Source: Janthinobacterium aquaticum
GTDB taxonomy: Bacteria; Pseudomonadota; Gammaproteobacteria; Burkholderiales; Burkholderiaceae_D
Assembly: GCF_009208565.1 (NCBI RefSeq)
Contig: NZ_WFLK01000020.1
Location: 1-57,902 of the forward strand
Reading direction: 5' to 3'
Length of the DNA stretch: 57,902 nucleotides
Below are positions 19,954 through 26,316 of this stretch, one piece after another (the first letter of the stretch is position 1; each line of letters begins with the position of its first letter). The notes under the pieces were generated by a model. It did no database searches and had not been told where the DNA came from. It was given only the letters and a program-made list of their open reading frames with translations. Made by a program: the position numbers and the translations under genes.

Positions 19954-20205
19954 TTAACGTACTTTGGACAGGTCCGGTGCCCACGCCGGCGTGCTCACCA
20001 GGCTGGCAGGATTGATGCCACTCAAGCGCAGCCTGGCGTACAAACGCCCGATGATTGGTGCGCCGGCGCGGTTCTTGATGAAGGTCCAGCCGTTTTGCTG
20101 TAGCCACTTGATCTGGTCGTTTTTGCGGCCGCAGCCGGATATGGTTTCCACCTCTTCCGGGCTCAAGGTTTCGGACTGGATCACATTTTCAAAAAGATTA
20201 TTCAT
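19954..20205 (-). CDS. DUF4224 domain-containing protein
   Basis: An 83-residue protein with the DUF4224 signature LSPEEVETISGCGRKNDQIK, then WLQQNGWTFIKNRAGAPIIG. The family usually lies beside phage integrases and may act as an excisionase-like or accessory DNA-binding protein; that role is inferred. The start is placed at the ATG at 20205 (MNNLFENV), which overlaps the end of the upstream zinc-ribbon gene by 8 bp. A longer frame from 20229 would add MPRRKRHP and deepen the overlap. Confidence 0.85.
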   Translation of the reverse strand: MNNLFENVIQSETLSPEEVETISGCGRKNDQIKWLQQNGWTFIKNRAGAPIIGRLYARLRLSGINPASLVSTPAWAPDLSKVR

Positions 20206-20536
20206 TGGATGCCGCTTTCGTCGAGGCAATGTCGGCTTTCCGGTATTTGCTCATGGCCAAGGCGAATGCTTCGGCCTCCGTGTACTGCGGAACTTCGGCG
20301 CCATGCTTGCGGTGATCGCGCAGTCGGCAAAATTCTTTATATGGATCCATTGCCGTACTTGCTGGTTGTCGCATGCAGGTGACGCACCGGCCATACTGCC
20401 CCAGCTGGCGCGCGGTGCTGGCTTTTCCGCAGGCGCAGCGCTTGCGCACCAGCGAGTACAGGGTCGGCTCGGTGATACGTGGCAAGACGATCTGCAGGGC
20501 CGTCACGTTCAGGTTGGCCAGCTCGATCAGCGACAC
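20198..20536 (-). CDS. Small zinc-ribbon protein of the integrase operon
   Basis: A 112-residue protein starting at GTG. It has an N-terminal helical segment and a probable zinc ribbon of two Cys pairs (CAC at about 34-36 and CVTC at about 51-54), then a polar helical tail. I do not recognise the family. It is first of three leftward genes with DUF4224 and the integrase, and is divergent from the terminase gene 58 bp away. That divergent region is where element promoters should lie. A regulatory role is possible but unproven. Confidence 0.65.
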   Translation of the reverse strand: MSLIELANLNVTALQIVLPRITEPTLYSLVRKRCACGKASTARQLGQYGRCVTCMRQPASTAMDPYKEFCRLRDHRKHGAEVPQYTEAEAFALAMSKYRKADIASTKAASNE

Positions 20537-20594
20537 GCCGCGCAGCGCGCCGGCCTTGCCCCCGCTGCGCGCGCGCGCGGCCTACGCTGGCGGC

Positions 20595-22394
20595 ATGTTA
20601 GAAACCGACGAAAAACTGGCGAAAATTACCGAACTGGCCGTGCCCGAATCCGAGCCGCGCCGCGTGGCGCGTGGGCTGTACTGGAAGGGCTGGCGGATCT
20701 CGTCGATTGCCCGGCATCTCGGCATCAAGCGCAGCACGATCAACAGCTGGAAGGAGCGCGACGAATGGGACAAGGCGCAGGCCATCGAGCACGTTGAAGC
20801 ATCGGCCGAGCTGCGCCTGGTCAAGCTGATCGAGAAGGAAGCCAAGAGCGGCAGCGACTTCAAAGAAATTGACTTGTTGGCGCGCACCATCGTGCAGATG
20901 GCGCGCGTGCGCCGCTATGAGCAACCGGGCGGCAATGAAGTCGACCTGAATCCCAAGCTGGCCAACCGCAATGCTGGCCCGAAGAAAAAGCCGGTGCGCA
21001 ACGATTTCAGCGACGAACAGCGCATCCAGCTGCTCGACGCGTTCCAGGATTCGCTGTTCGACTATCAAAAGGTCTGGTATCGCAACGGCGACCAGCGCAC
21101 GCGCGCCATCCTCAAAAGCCGCCAGATCGGCGCCACCTGGTACTTCGCCCGCGAGGCGCTCGCAGATGCCATGCAGACGGGGCGAAACCAGATTTTCCTG
21201 TCGGCGTCCAAAAGCCAGGCCCACGTTTTCAAGCAATACATCGTGCAGTTTGCACGCGAGGCGGCCGGTATCGAGCTGTCGGGTGACCCTATCGTGCTGC
21301 CGAACGGCGCGCACCTGTACTTCCTGGGCACGAACGCCCGCACCGCGCAGGGCTACCACGGCAACTTCTACTTTGATGAATTTTTCTGGACGCACAATTT
21401 CCAGGAACTCAACAAGGTGGCCAGCGGCATGGCCATCCACAAGAAGTGGCGCAAGACCTACTTTTCCACGCCTTCCTCGACCACGCACCAGGCGTATCCA
21501 TTCTGGACCGGCGAGCTGTTCAACAAGCGCCGGGCAAAGGCCGACCAGGTCAAGATCGATGTGAGCCACAGCCGCCTGTCGTCGGGTTACACGGGCGAGG
21601 ACAAAATCTGGCGCCAGATCGTCACCATCCTGGACGCCGAGCGTGGCGGCTGCAACCTGTTCGATATCGACGAGCTGCGCAACTTTGAATACAGCCCCGA
21701 TCAGTTTGAAAACCTGCTGATGTGCAACTTCATCGACGACTCCGCGTCGGTGTTCCCGTTGGCCGAGCTGCAGCGCTGCATGATCGATTCATGGGTGGAG
21801 TGGGACGACTACAAGCCGCTGACGGTGCCGCATCGGCCGTTCGGCAACCGGCCTGTGTGGATCGGCTACGACCGGGCATTGAACGGCGACAGCGCCGGCT
21901 GCGTGGTGCTGGCGCCGCCGATGACGGCCGGCGGCAAGTTCCGCGTGCTGGAGCGCCACCAGTGGCGCGGCCAGAGTTTTGAAGACCACGCCGAAGCGAT
22001 CCGGCTGATGACGCAGCGCTACAACGTGGAATACATCGGCATCGACACCACCGGCATGGGCATCGGCGTACTGCCGATTGTGCGCGGCTTCTTCCCGGCC
22101 GTCACGGCGCTGAACTACTCGCCCGAGGTCAAGACCCGCATGGTGCTGAAAGCCAAAAACATCATCAGCAAGGGCCGGCTGGAGTTTGACGCCGGCTGGA
22201 TCGATATCGCGCAGTCGTTCATGGCGATCAGCAAGACCCTGACGGCCAGCGGGCGGCACGTCACCTATGTGGCCGGGCGCAGCGACGAAACCGGCCACGC
22301 CGATCTGGCCTGGGCCTGCATGCACGCGCTCGACCACGAACCATTTGAAGGCACTACCGACAACAACCAATCCATTATGGAGATTTACAATTGA
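20595..22394 (+). CDS. Phage terminase large (ATPase) subunit, P2 gpP-like
   Basis: A 599-residue protein close to the length of P2 gpP. A helix-turn-helix-like N-terminus (GWRISSIARHLGIKRSTINSW) precedes the ATPase with its Walker A-like LKSRQIGATWYFAREAL and Walker B FYFDEFFW. The C-terminal nuclease region has IGYDRALNGDSAG and IGIDTTGMGIGVLPIV. The open frame extends upstream to 20373, but the ATG at 20595 fits the family N-terminus and clears the divergent zinc-ribbon gene. The product cuts and pumps DNA into capsids. The motifs look intact, so it may be functional even though no capsid gene is present. Confidence 0.93.
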   Translation: MLETDEKLAKITELAVPESEPRRVARGLYWKGWRISSIARHLGIKRSTINSWKERDEWDKAQAIEHVEASAELRLVKLIEKEAKSGSDFKEIDLLARTIVQMARVRRYEQPGGNEVDLNPKLANRNAGPKKKPVRNDFSDEQRIQLLDAFQDSLFDYQKVWYRNGDQRTRAILKSRQIGATWYFAREALADAMQTGRNQIFLSASKSQAHVFKQYIVQFAREAAGIELSGDPIVLPNGAHLYFLGTNARTAQGYHGNFYFDEFFWTHNFQELNKVASGMAIHKKWRKTYFSTPSSTTHQAYPFWTGELFNKRRAKADQVKIDVSHSRLSSGYTGEDKIWRQIVTILDAERGGCNLFDIDELRNFEYSPDQFENLLMCNFIDDSASVFPLAELQRCMIDSWVEWDDYKPLTVPHRPFGNRPVWIGYDRALNGDSAGCVVLAPPMTAGGKFRVLERHQWRGQSFEDHAEAIRLMTQRYNVEYIGIDTTGMGIGVLPIVRGFFPAVTALNYSPEVKTRMVLKAKNIISKGRLEFDAGWIDIAQSFMAISKTLTASGRHVTYVAGRSDETGHADLAWACMHALDHEPFEGTTDNNQSIMEIYN

Positions 22395-23458
22395 GCAAGA
22401 ATCGACATCGGCGCGCCAGCCAGCGCGCCGTAACCGCAGCAGCCACTGAGCTGGCAGCACCGGCGCCAGCTACCGCCGGCATTGAGGCGTTTTCGTTTGG
22501 CGACCCCACGCCGGTGCTCGAGCACGGCGATATCCTCGACTGCTTTGAATGCTGGAAGAACGGCCAATGGTACGAGCCGCCGATTAACCTGGCCGGCCTG
22601 GCCAAGTCGTTCAATGCCGGCGTGCACCATTCGTCCGCTATCCACTTCAAGGCCAACGTGCTGGCGTCCACGCTGGTGCCCAGCAAGTACCTGTCGCGCG
22701 ACGCCTTCAAGCGCATGGCGCTCGACTTCCTCACCTTCGGCAATGCCTACCTGGAAGACCGGCCCAGCCGCAGCGGCCGGCCCTTGACCTTCGCGCACGC
22801 GCTGGCCAAGTACATGCGGCGCGGCATCGACATGGATACGTATTTCTTCGTGACCAACCACGGCACCGAGCACCAGTTTGAAACCGGCCGCATTTTCCAC
22901 CTGATGGAACCCGATGTGAACCAGGAGCTGTACGGCGTGCCGCAGTACCTGAGCGCGCTGCAGTCGGCCTGGCTCAATGAGGCGGCCACGCTGTTCCGGC
23001 GCAAGTATTACAAGAACGGCAGTCACGCCGGCTTCGTGTTCTACATGACCGACGCGGCGGCCAATACGGCGGACGTTGACAATCTGCGCCAGGCCATGCG
23101 CGACAGTAAAGGCCCTGGCAACTTTCGCAACCTGTTCATGTATGCGCCGAACGGCAAGAAGGACGGCATCCAGATTCTGCCGGTGTCGGACGTCGCCGCC
23201 AAGGATGAATTTTTCAACATCAAGAGCGTGACGCGCGACGACCAGTTGGCCGCGCACCGCGTACCGCCGCAGCTGATGGGCATCTTGCCCAGCAATGCCG
23301 GCGGCTTCGGCGCCGTCGAGCCGGCCGCGCGCGTGTTCGCCCGTAACGAGCTGGTGCCGCTGCAGTCGCAGTTCATGGCGATCAACGAATGGGCCGGCGT
23401 GGAAGTGGTCAAGTTCGCCCCGTATGAGCTAGCCAAGGGCGGGGAGGGCGCAGCATGA
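22391..23458 (+). CDS. Phage portal protein, P2 gpQ / PBSX family
   Basis: A 355-residue portal, slightly longer than P2 gpQ. Family motifs include LAGLAKSFNAGVHHSSAIHFKAN, LDFLTFGNAYLED, LMEPDVNQELYGVPQYLSAL, FRRKYYKNGSHAGF and a C-terminal RVPPQLMGILPSNAGGFG. It starts with a TTG that overlaps the terminase stop codon (ATTGA), so it is tightly coupled. In P2 itself the portal gene is divergent from the terminase; here they run in the same direction, with terminase first. No capsid gene follows. Confidence 0.92.
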   Translation: MSKNRHRRASQRAVTAAATELAAPAPATAGIEAFSFGDPTPVLEHGDILDCFECWKNGQWYEPPINLAGLAKSFNAGVHHSSAIHFKANVLASTLVPSKYLSRDAFKRMALDFLTFGNAYLEDRPSRSGRPLTFAHALAKYMRRGIDMDTYFFVTNHGTEHQFETGRIFHLMEPDVNQELYGVPQYLSALQSAWLNEAATLFRRKYYKNGSHAGFVFYMTDAAANTADVDNLRQAMRDSKGPGNFRNLFMYAPNGKKDGIQILPVSDVAAKDEFFNIKSVTRDDQLAAHRVPPQLMGILPSNAGGFGAVEPAARVFARNELVPLQSQFMAINEWAGVEVVKFAPYELAKGGEGAA

Positions 23459-23670
23459 CCGATCTGATCGACAAGACCGACAAAATCATTGCTGCCGAGG
23501 TGGCGCGCGGCCTGGCCGCAGTGCGTGGCCGGCCGGGCCTGGTGCCGCACGGCGCCTGCCACTATTGCGACGAGCCGCTGGCGCCGGCGCTGCGCTTCTG
23601 CAATATCGACTGCCGCGACGACTACGAAAAGGAGCTGGCCGCGAAGACCCGCGCGGGCCGCCCAGGATGA
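23455..23670 (+). CDS. Small C4 zinc-finger protein
   Basis: A 71-residue protein starting inside the portal stop (ATGA). It has a helical N-terminus and a CxxC-x10-CxxxC cluster (CHYC, then CNIDC) followed by RDDYEKELAAK. The spacing is not that of DksA/TraR or Ogr/Delta, so I leave the family open, although small zinc-finger genes are common in P2-like phages. Such proteins often control transcription of phage late genes. It ends 75 bp before a strong terminator. Confidence 0.7.
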   Translation: MTDLIDKTDKIIAAEVARGLAAVRGRPGLVPHGACHYCDEPLAPALRFCNIDCRDDYEKELAAKTRAGRPG

Positions 23671-23745
23671 CCACCACGGCGCGATAGCGCACGGGGCCGA
23701 CCGGATACCACCCAGCCGCGCCGACCCTGCCCAGCCACCCCACAG

Positions 23746-23768
23746 GCCGCCCACGAGGCGGCTTTTTT
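23746..23768 (+). terminator. Rho-independent terminator after the terminase-portal operon
   Basis: The stem GCCGCC/GGCGGC (23746-23751 with 23757-23762) has a 5-base loop and is followed by six T. It closes the rightward terminase, portal and zinc-finger operon. P2 has a similar terminator after its portal gene, before cos. Confidence 0.9.
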
Positions 23769-23870
23769 ACGTCCCTGCCTGCCGGGGAGCATGAAAAGCG
23801 ACAAAAAAGCCAATTTCGGCCCGGCGCGCGCAGTTGTCCCCCCTCCACACCTGCCCGCTACTTAGGGCTG

Positions 23871-23972
23871 TTTTGACTCAAATTTGCGTCATGGCCGAAG
23901 GCGCATGAGGACTGGCGCGGCAGGGCGAAGATGGGGCATGCGATTTGACGCATTTTGACGCACTTTGAGCAG
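23871..23972. repeat. Iteron-like TTTTGACKCA repeats
   Basis: TTTTGACTCA is at 23871-23880, an inverted TGCGTCA at 23885-23891, and then three 10-bp units in a row at 23943-23972: ATTTGACGCA, TTTTGACGCA and a weaker CTTTGAGCAG. The 10-bp period puts sites on the same face of the helix. This is the only clear structure in the 359-bp gap (23671-24029) besides the terminator. It could be a packaging, replication or regulator site. Confidence 0.55.
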
Positions 23973-24029
23973 TTTTTCTGAGGAGTAGTTTGGTAGCGAT
24001 GTAGTGAAAAAGGTATTTTACTATTGTAT

Positions 24030-24923
24030 TTAAATACTTAATTCATCCCTTTGTACCTTATATTGCCCTTTCTTTCGAGATGCCTTAAATAGTTTGATAC
24101 TAATGGCGGATGCCTTAATTCCTGCTATAACCTTCTCTTCATCCTCTATGCTGATGTTCATGCCAAGTGTTATATCGATGATGGTATTTTTTTCAAATTT
24201 ATATGTTCCTGGTCCATTGGAAGATTCCATGAGTTTGGCAACTTTTGGATTTATTTTTCTTCTGTTTAGGTCTTCTTTTTTTATTTTATTCCATGTTGGT
24301 TTTAAAACACGCCATTCATCTTCGTATTCCCAGCATTTTGATTTTCTAAGAAATGTTTTTTCAAGCATGACATCCGGAGAGTCATCTGGCCTGATAATTA
24401 TTGGAAAGTCACTGCTATAGATGACTTTCTGAGCCGCTAGGAAGATATCTTTTTCGCTATCAAATCCTATGCAGATTCCTTTGTGTTGATTGGCGTAATG
24501 CGACCAAAGTAGGATATTTTCCCATGATGATGCAAGGGATAATATTCCTGTGTTATCTAAATATGTTTCATCTCCTGAATTTGAGTCAACTTGTTGTTTG
24601 TTTTTAATTATTTTTTTTACCATTGATTCAATTTCTTCAGGTGGTAAAATATTCAACCCTTCTAGCCCCTCTCTAATATATTTCTCTACATTTTCTGCCT
24701 CATAGTTAAGGTGGGTTGATGAAAGTGAATCAAACGGGTCGTTGAAATTAATTCTGCTGGTAAATTTAATGGAACTTCCATTTAGAAGCAAAGGTAGCCA
24801 GTCTTCAACAGGTGTATATTTGTAGAAAACTGGTGGCACTAGATTTTTCATATTCTTGATAGGAACTTTTTGAAGTGGGTGATATTGCTTAGATTTTCGC
24901 TTAAAATATTTTCTGGATTTCAT
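24030..24923 (-). CDS. DUF2971 domain-containing protein (element cargo)
   Basis: A protein of about 297 residues with the DUF2971 core: VFYKYTPVEDWLPLLLNGSSIKF near the N-terminus, INFNDPFDS, then ILSLASSWENILLWSHYANQ, HKGICIGF and CWEYEDEWRVL. The function of the family is unknown; it recurs in prophages and genomic islands. I start at the ATG at 24923; another in-frame ATG is at 24851 and neither has a clear ribosome site. The frame is open to 25379, but there it only translates the attachment repeat antisense. Strongly AT-rich, unlike the terminase-portal core. Confidence 0.8.
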   Translation of the reverse strand: MKSRKYFKRKSKQYHPLQKVPIKNMKNLVPPVFYKYTPVEDWLPLLLNGSSIKFTSRINFNDPFDSLSSTHLNYEAENVEKYIREGLEGLNILPPEEIESMVKKIIKNKQQVDSNSGDETYLDNTGILSLASSWENILLWSHYANQHKGICIGFDSEKDIFLAAQKVIYSSDFPIIIRPDDSPDVMLEKTFLRKSKCWEYEDEWRVLKPTWNKIKKEDLNRRKINPKVAKLMESSNGPGTYKFEKNTIIDITLGMNISIEDEEKVIAGIKASAISIKLFKASRKKGQYKVQRDELSI

Positions 24924-25193
24924 GTCATTGTTGCATGCTTTTTGACTATACTCTAAACCGAGATGATCAGATGAAGGCTCACGTCGATGTTCGCTAGCCT
25001 CAACTTGAACTGCCGACAGAGACGTGATCAGGAGCATGGAGCAAATCCTATCCTGAGTCATTGGTTGGAGCAAATCGTTTCCGCATCGCCTGTGTAAATT
25101 GGCTTTAGCTGAGGTGGATAAGGCCTTAGAAAAATGCTGATTGCGGAATTGAATTTTTTCTAAGTTATTGATATGAAAAAGTAATTTTGAAGA
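24924..25193. other. AT-rich intergenic region between DUF2971 and attR
   Basis: This stretch should hold the DUF2971 promoter. The only structure I see is an 11-bp direct repeat, TGGAGCAAATC, at 25037-25047 and 25066-25076. No convincing gene is present. Confidence 0.4.
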
Positions 25194-25252
25194 CTTGAAA
25201 ACTAGCGACGGGTTAAACTGTTCGTGAGTTCGAATCTCACCGCTTCCGCCAA
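25194..25252 (+). other. attR: right attachment repeat (tRNA-Ser 3' end copy)
   Basis: A perfect 59-bp copy of tRNA-Ser 17534-17592, including variable arm, T-arm, acceptor 3' strand and CCA. It lacks the 5' half of the tRNA, so it is not a functional gene. It marks the right end of the element. Confidence 0.93.
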
Positions 25253-25262
25253 GAAATAAAGA

Positions 25263-25284
25263 AACCGCCTCAGGGCGGTTTTTT
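25263..25284 (+). terminator. Probable original terminator of tRNA-Ser
   Basis: Stem AACCGCC/GGCGGTT with a TCAG loop, followed by further T residues, only 10 bp after the attR copy. Before integration it would have lain directly behind the tRNA-Ser gene. Confidence 0.85.
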
Positions 25285-25290
25285 ATTGCC

Positions 25291-25421
25291 TGGCGGAAGC
25301 GAGCAGGGCGCCTGCGCGCCCTGCGTGTGAGATTCGAAGGCCTTGCGCCTGCAGGCGCATGCCGCCCCGAATCCTCCATCTGCTGCCGCTGCGCGGCAGC
25401 CCCGCGCGCCGCGGGCGCGCG
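25291..25421. repeat. Inverted tRNA-Ser tail split by a palindrome, plus hairpin cluster
   Basis: On the minus strand, TTCGAATCTCAC (25338-25327) and CGCTTCCGCCA (25301-25291) match the tRNA-Ser T-arm and 3' end but are separated by 25 bp containing GCAGGGCGC-GCAG-GCGCCCTGC. Further right are a perfect 16-bp palindrome TGCGCCTGCAGGCGCA (25344-25359), the hairpin GCTGCCGC/GCGGCAGC (25382-25400) and CGCGCGC/GCGCGCG (25403-25421). No gene lies in this stretch. The rest of the gap up to 25583 shows nothing clear. Confidence 0.75.
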
Positions 25422-25583
25422 TTTGTGGTACTAACTAGGTTTCTGGCTGAGCTTGCTTTTACGGCGCCAAATGCATCAGTCCGTGTCGCATTGACGGACC
25501 TGAGCCCGTTCATGACCCGTTCACTGTGTTAGAATTGCAACATCAAGCGAGCAAGTTAAAGCGTTTTCCAGCGGGATCGAAAT

Positions 25584-26225
25584 ATGAAAAGCAGGCTCTC
25601 AGAGTTCGTAAAGAATGTGGGTGATACCGTTGCCACCGCTACTGATGCGGTAGCGGTCGTAGCAAGCACCTCGTTCACCGCGGTGAAGGAGTCCGCCGAG
25701 AGGGCAGGTCATACCGCACTTGAGTTGGGCAAGTCGACCGGTGAAGCAATGGGGGATGCCGCCCAGGCCACATCGCACTTCGCAGCGAAAGCGGGCGATT
25801 CTATTTCAGAGAGCGCCGGAAAGTCGTTGGTTGCCGTTAAGCATGGCGCGGGCGCTTTAGGTGATTCGGCCGCAGCTGGCGCCAAGACTGCGGGCGCTGC
25901 GCTCGGCGTGGCTGCCGACTCTGCCGGAAATGCCCTCAGCGCACTCGGCGTGCTGGTTGGCGACTTGAACGGCGACGGTAAGGTTGATTTCGAGGATGCA
26001 AAAATCGCCGCAGCCAAGGTTCGGGAGGTTGCCGGCGCCGTGGCCAGCGAGGTTGGTCAACTGGGCAAAAGCGCTTTGCAGTCAAAGCTCGTTCAGGATG
26101 CAGCAGCTGGAGCCGTGGTTGGCGGTGTTCTGGCATCGATGATCCCAATTCCAATTATTAGTACCATCACCGGCGCTACTGCCGGTGCAGCGCTGGGTGC
26201 CTACAAAAGCATCGGGAAGAAGTGA
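25584..26225 (+). CDS. Unknown Ala-rich protein with EF-hand-like loop and glycine-zipper tail
   Basis: A 213-residue protein I cannot assign to a named family. Residues 1-125 are Ala/Ser/Gly-rich amphipathic repeats (SAERAGHTALELGKSTGEAM, SISESAGKSLVAVKHGAGAL), like phasin or LEA-type helices. At about 130-143 lies a single EF-hand or dockerin-type calcium loop, DLNGDGKVDFED. The C-terminus (about 175-210) is a glycine-zipper membrane segment (GAVVGGVLASMIPIPIISTI, TGATAGAALGAY). No signal peptide is seen. A membrane-associating, calcium-responsive role is a guess. It stands alone just outside the integrated element. Confidence 0.8.
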   Translation: MKSRLSEFVKNVGDTVATATDAVAVVASTSFTAVKESAERAGHTALELGKSTGEAMGDAAQATSHFAAKAGDSISESAGKSLVAVKHGAGALGDSAAAGAKTAGAALGVAADSAGNALSALGVLVGDLNGDGKVDFEDAKIAAAKVREVAGAVASEVGQLGKSALQSKLVQDAAAGAVVGGVLASMIPIPIISTITGATAGAALGAYKSIGKK

Positions 26226-26316
26226 AGACGGAACGTCAGAGTCAAAGTACGACGCACGGATGGCCTAGCCGGACTGGCTAGCCAAAAAGCGCATCAGCTT
26301 ATCCAGACTCGCGGCT

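Larger units (their letters stand above)
17534..25252. mobile_element. Integrated 7.7-kb element with P2-type terminase and portal but no capsid genes
   Basis: The element is bounded by the 59-bp tRNA repeats. In order: a tandem repeat and AT-rich two-gene module, integrase, DUF4224 and zinc-ribbon genes (leftward), terminase ATPase, portal and zinc-finger genes (rightward), a terminator, an iteron-like block, then a leftward AT-rich DUF2971 gene. No capsid, scaffold, tail, lysis or replication gene is present. It may be a small phage satellite or a decayed P2-like prophage. The GC-rich core and AT-rich edges suggest separate origins. Confidence 0.85.

Noticed and set aside
23455..23670. Zinc-finger protein as DksA/TraR or Ogr/Delta
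   Set aside because: Cys spacing is CxxC-x10-CxxxC, which fits neither family's pattern.
23778..23796. GC-rich stretch as a definite P2-type cos site
   Set aside because: Only a faint resemblance to P2 cos remembered from memory; kept as part of a hypothesis but not called as a feature.
24924..25379. N-terminal extension of the DUF2971 frame up to 25379
   Set aside because: It translates the attachment repeat and the hairpin cluster in antisense (GGSGEIRTHEQFNPS is the usual antisense tRNA-Ser reading), so it is not protein-coding.
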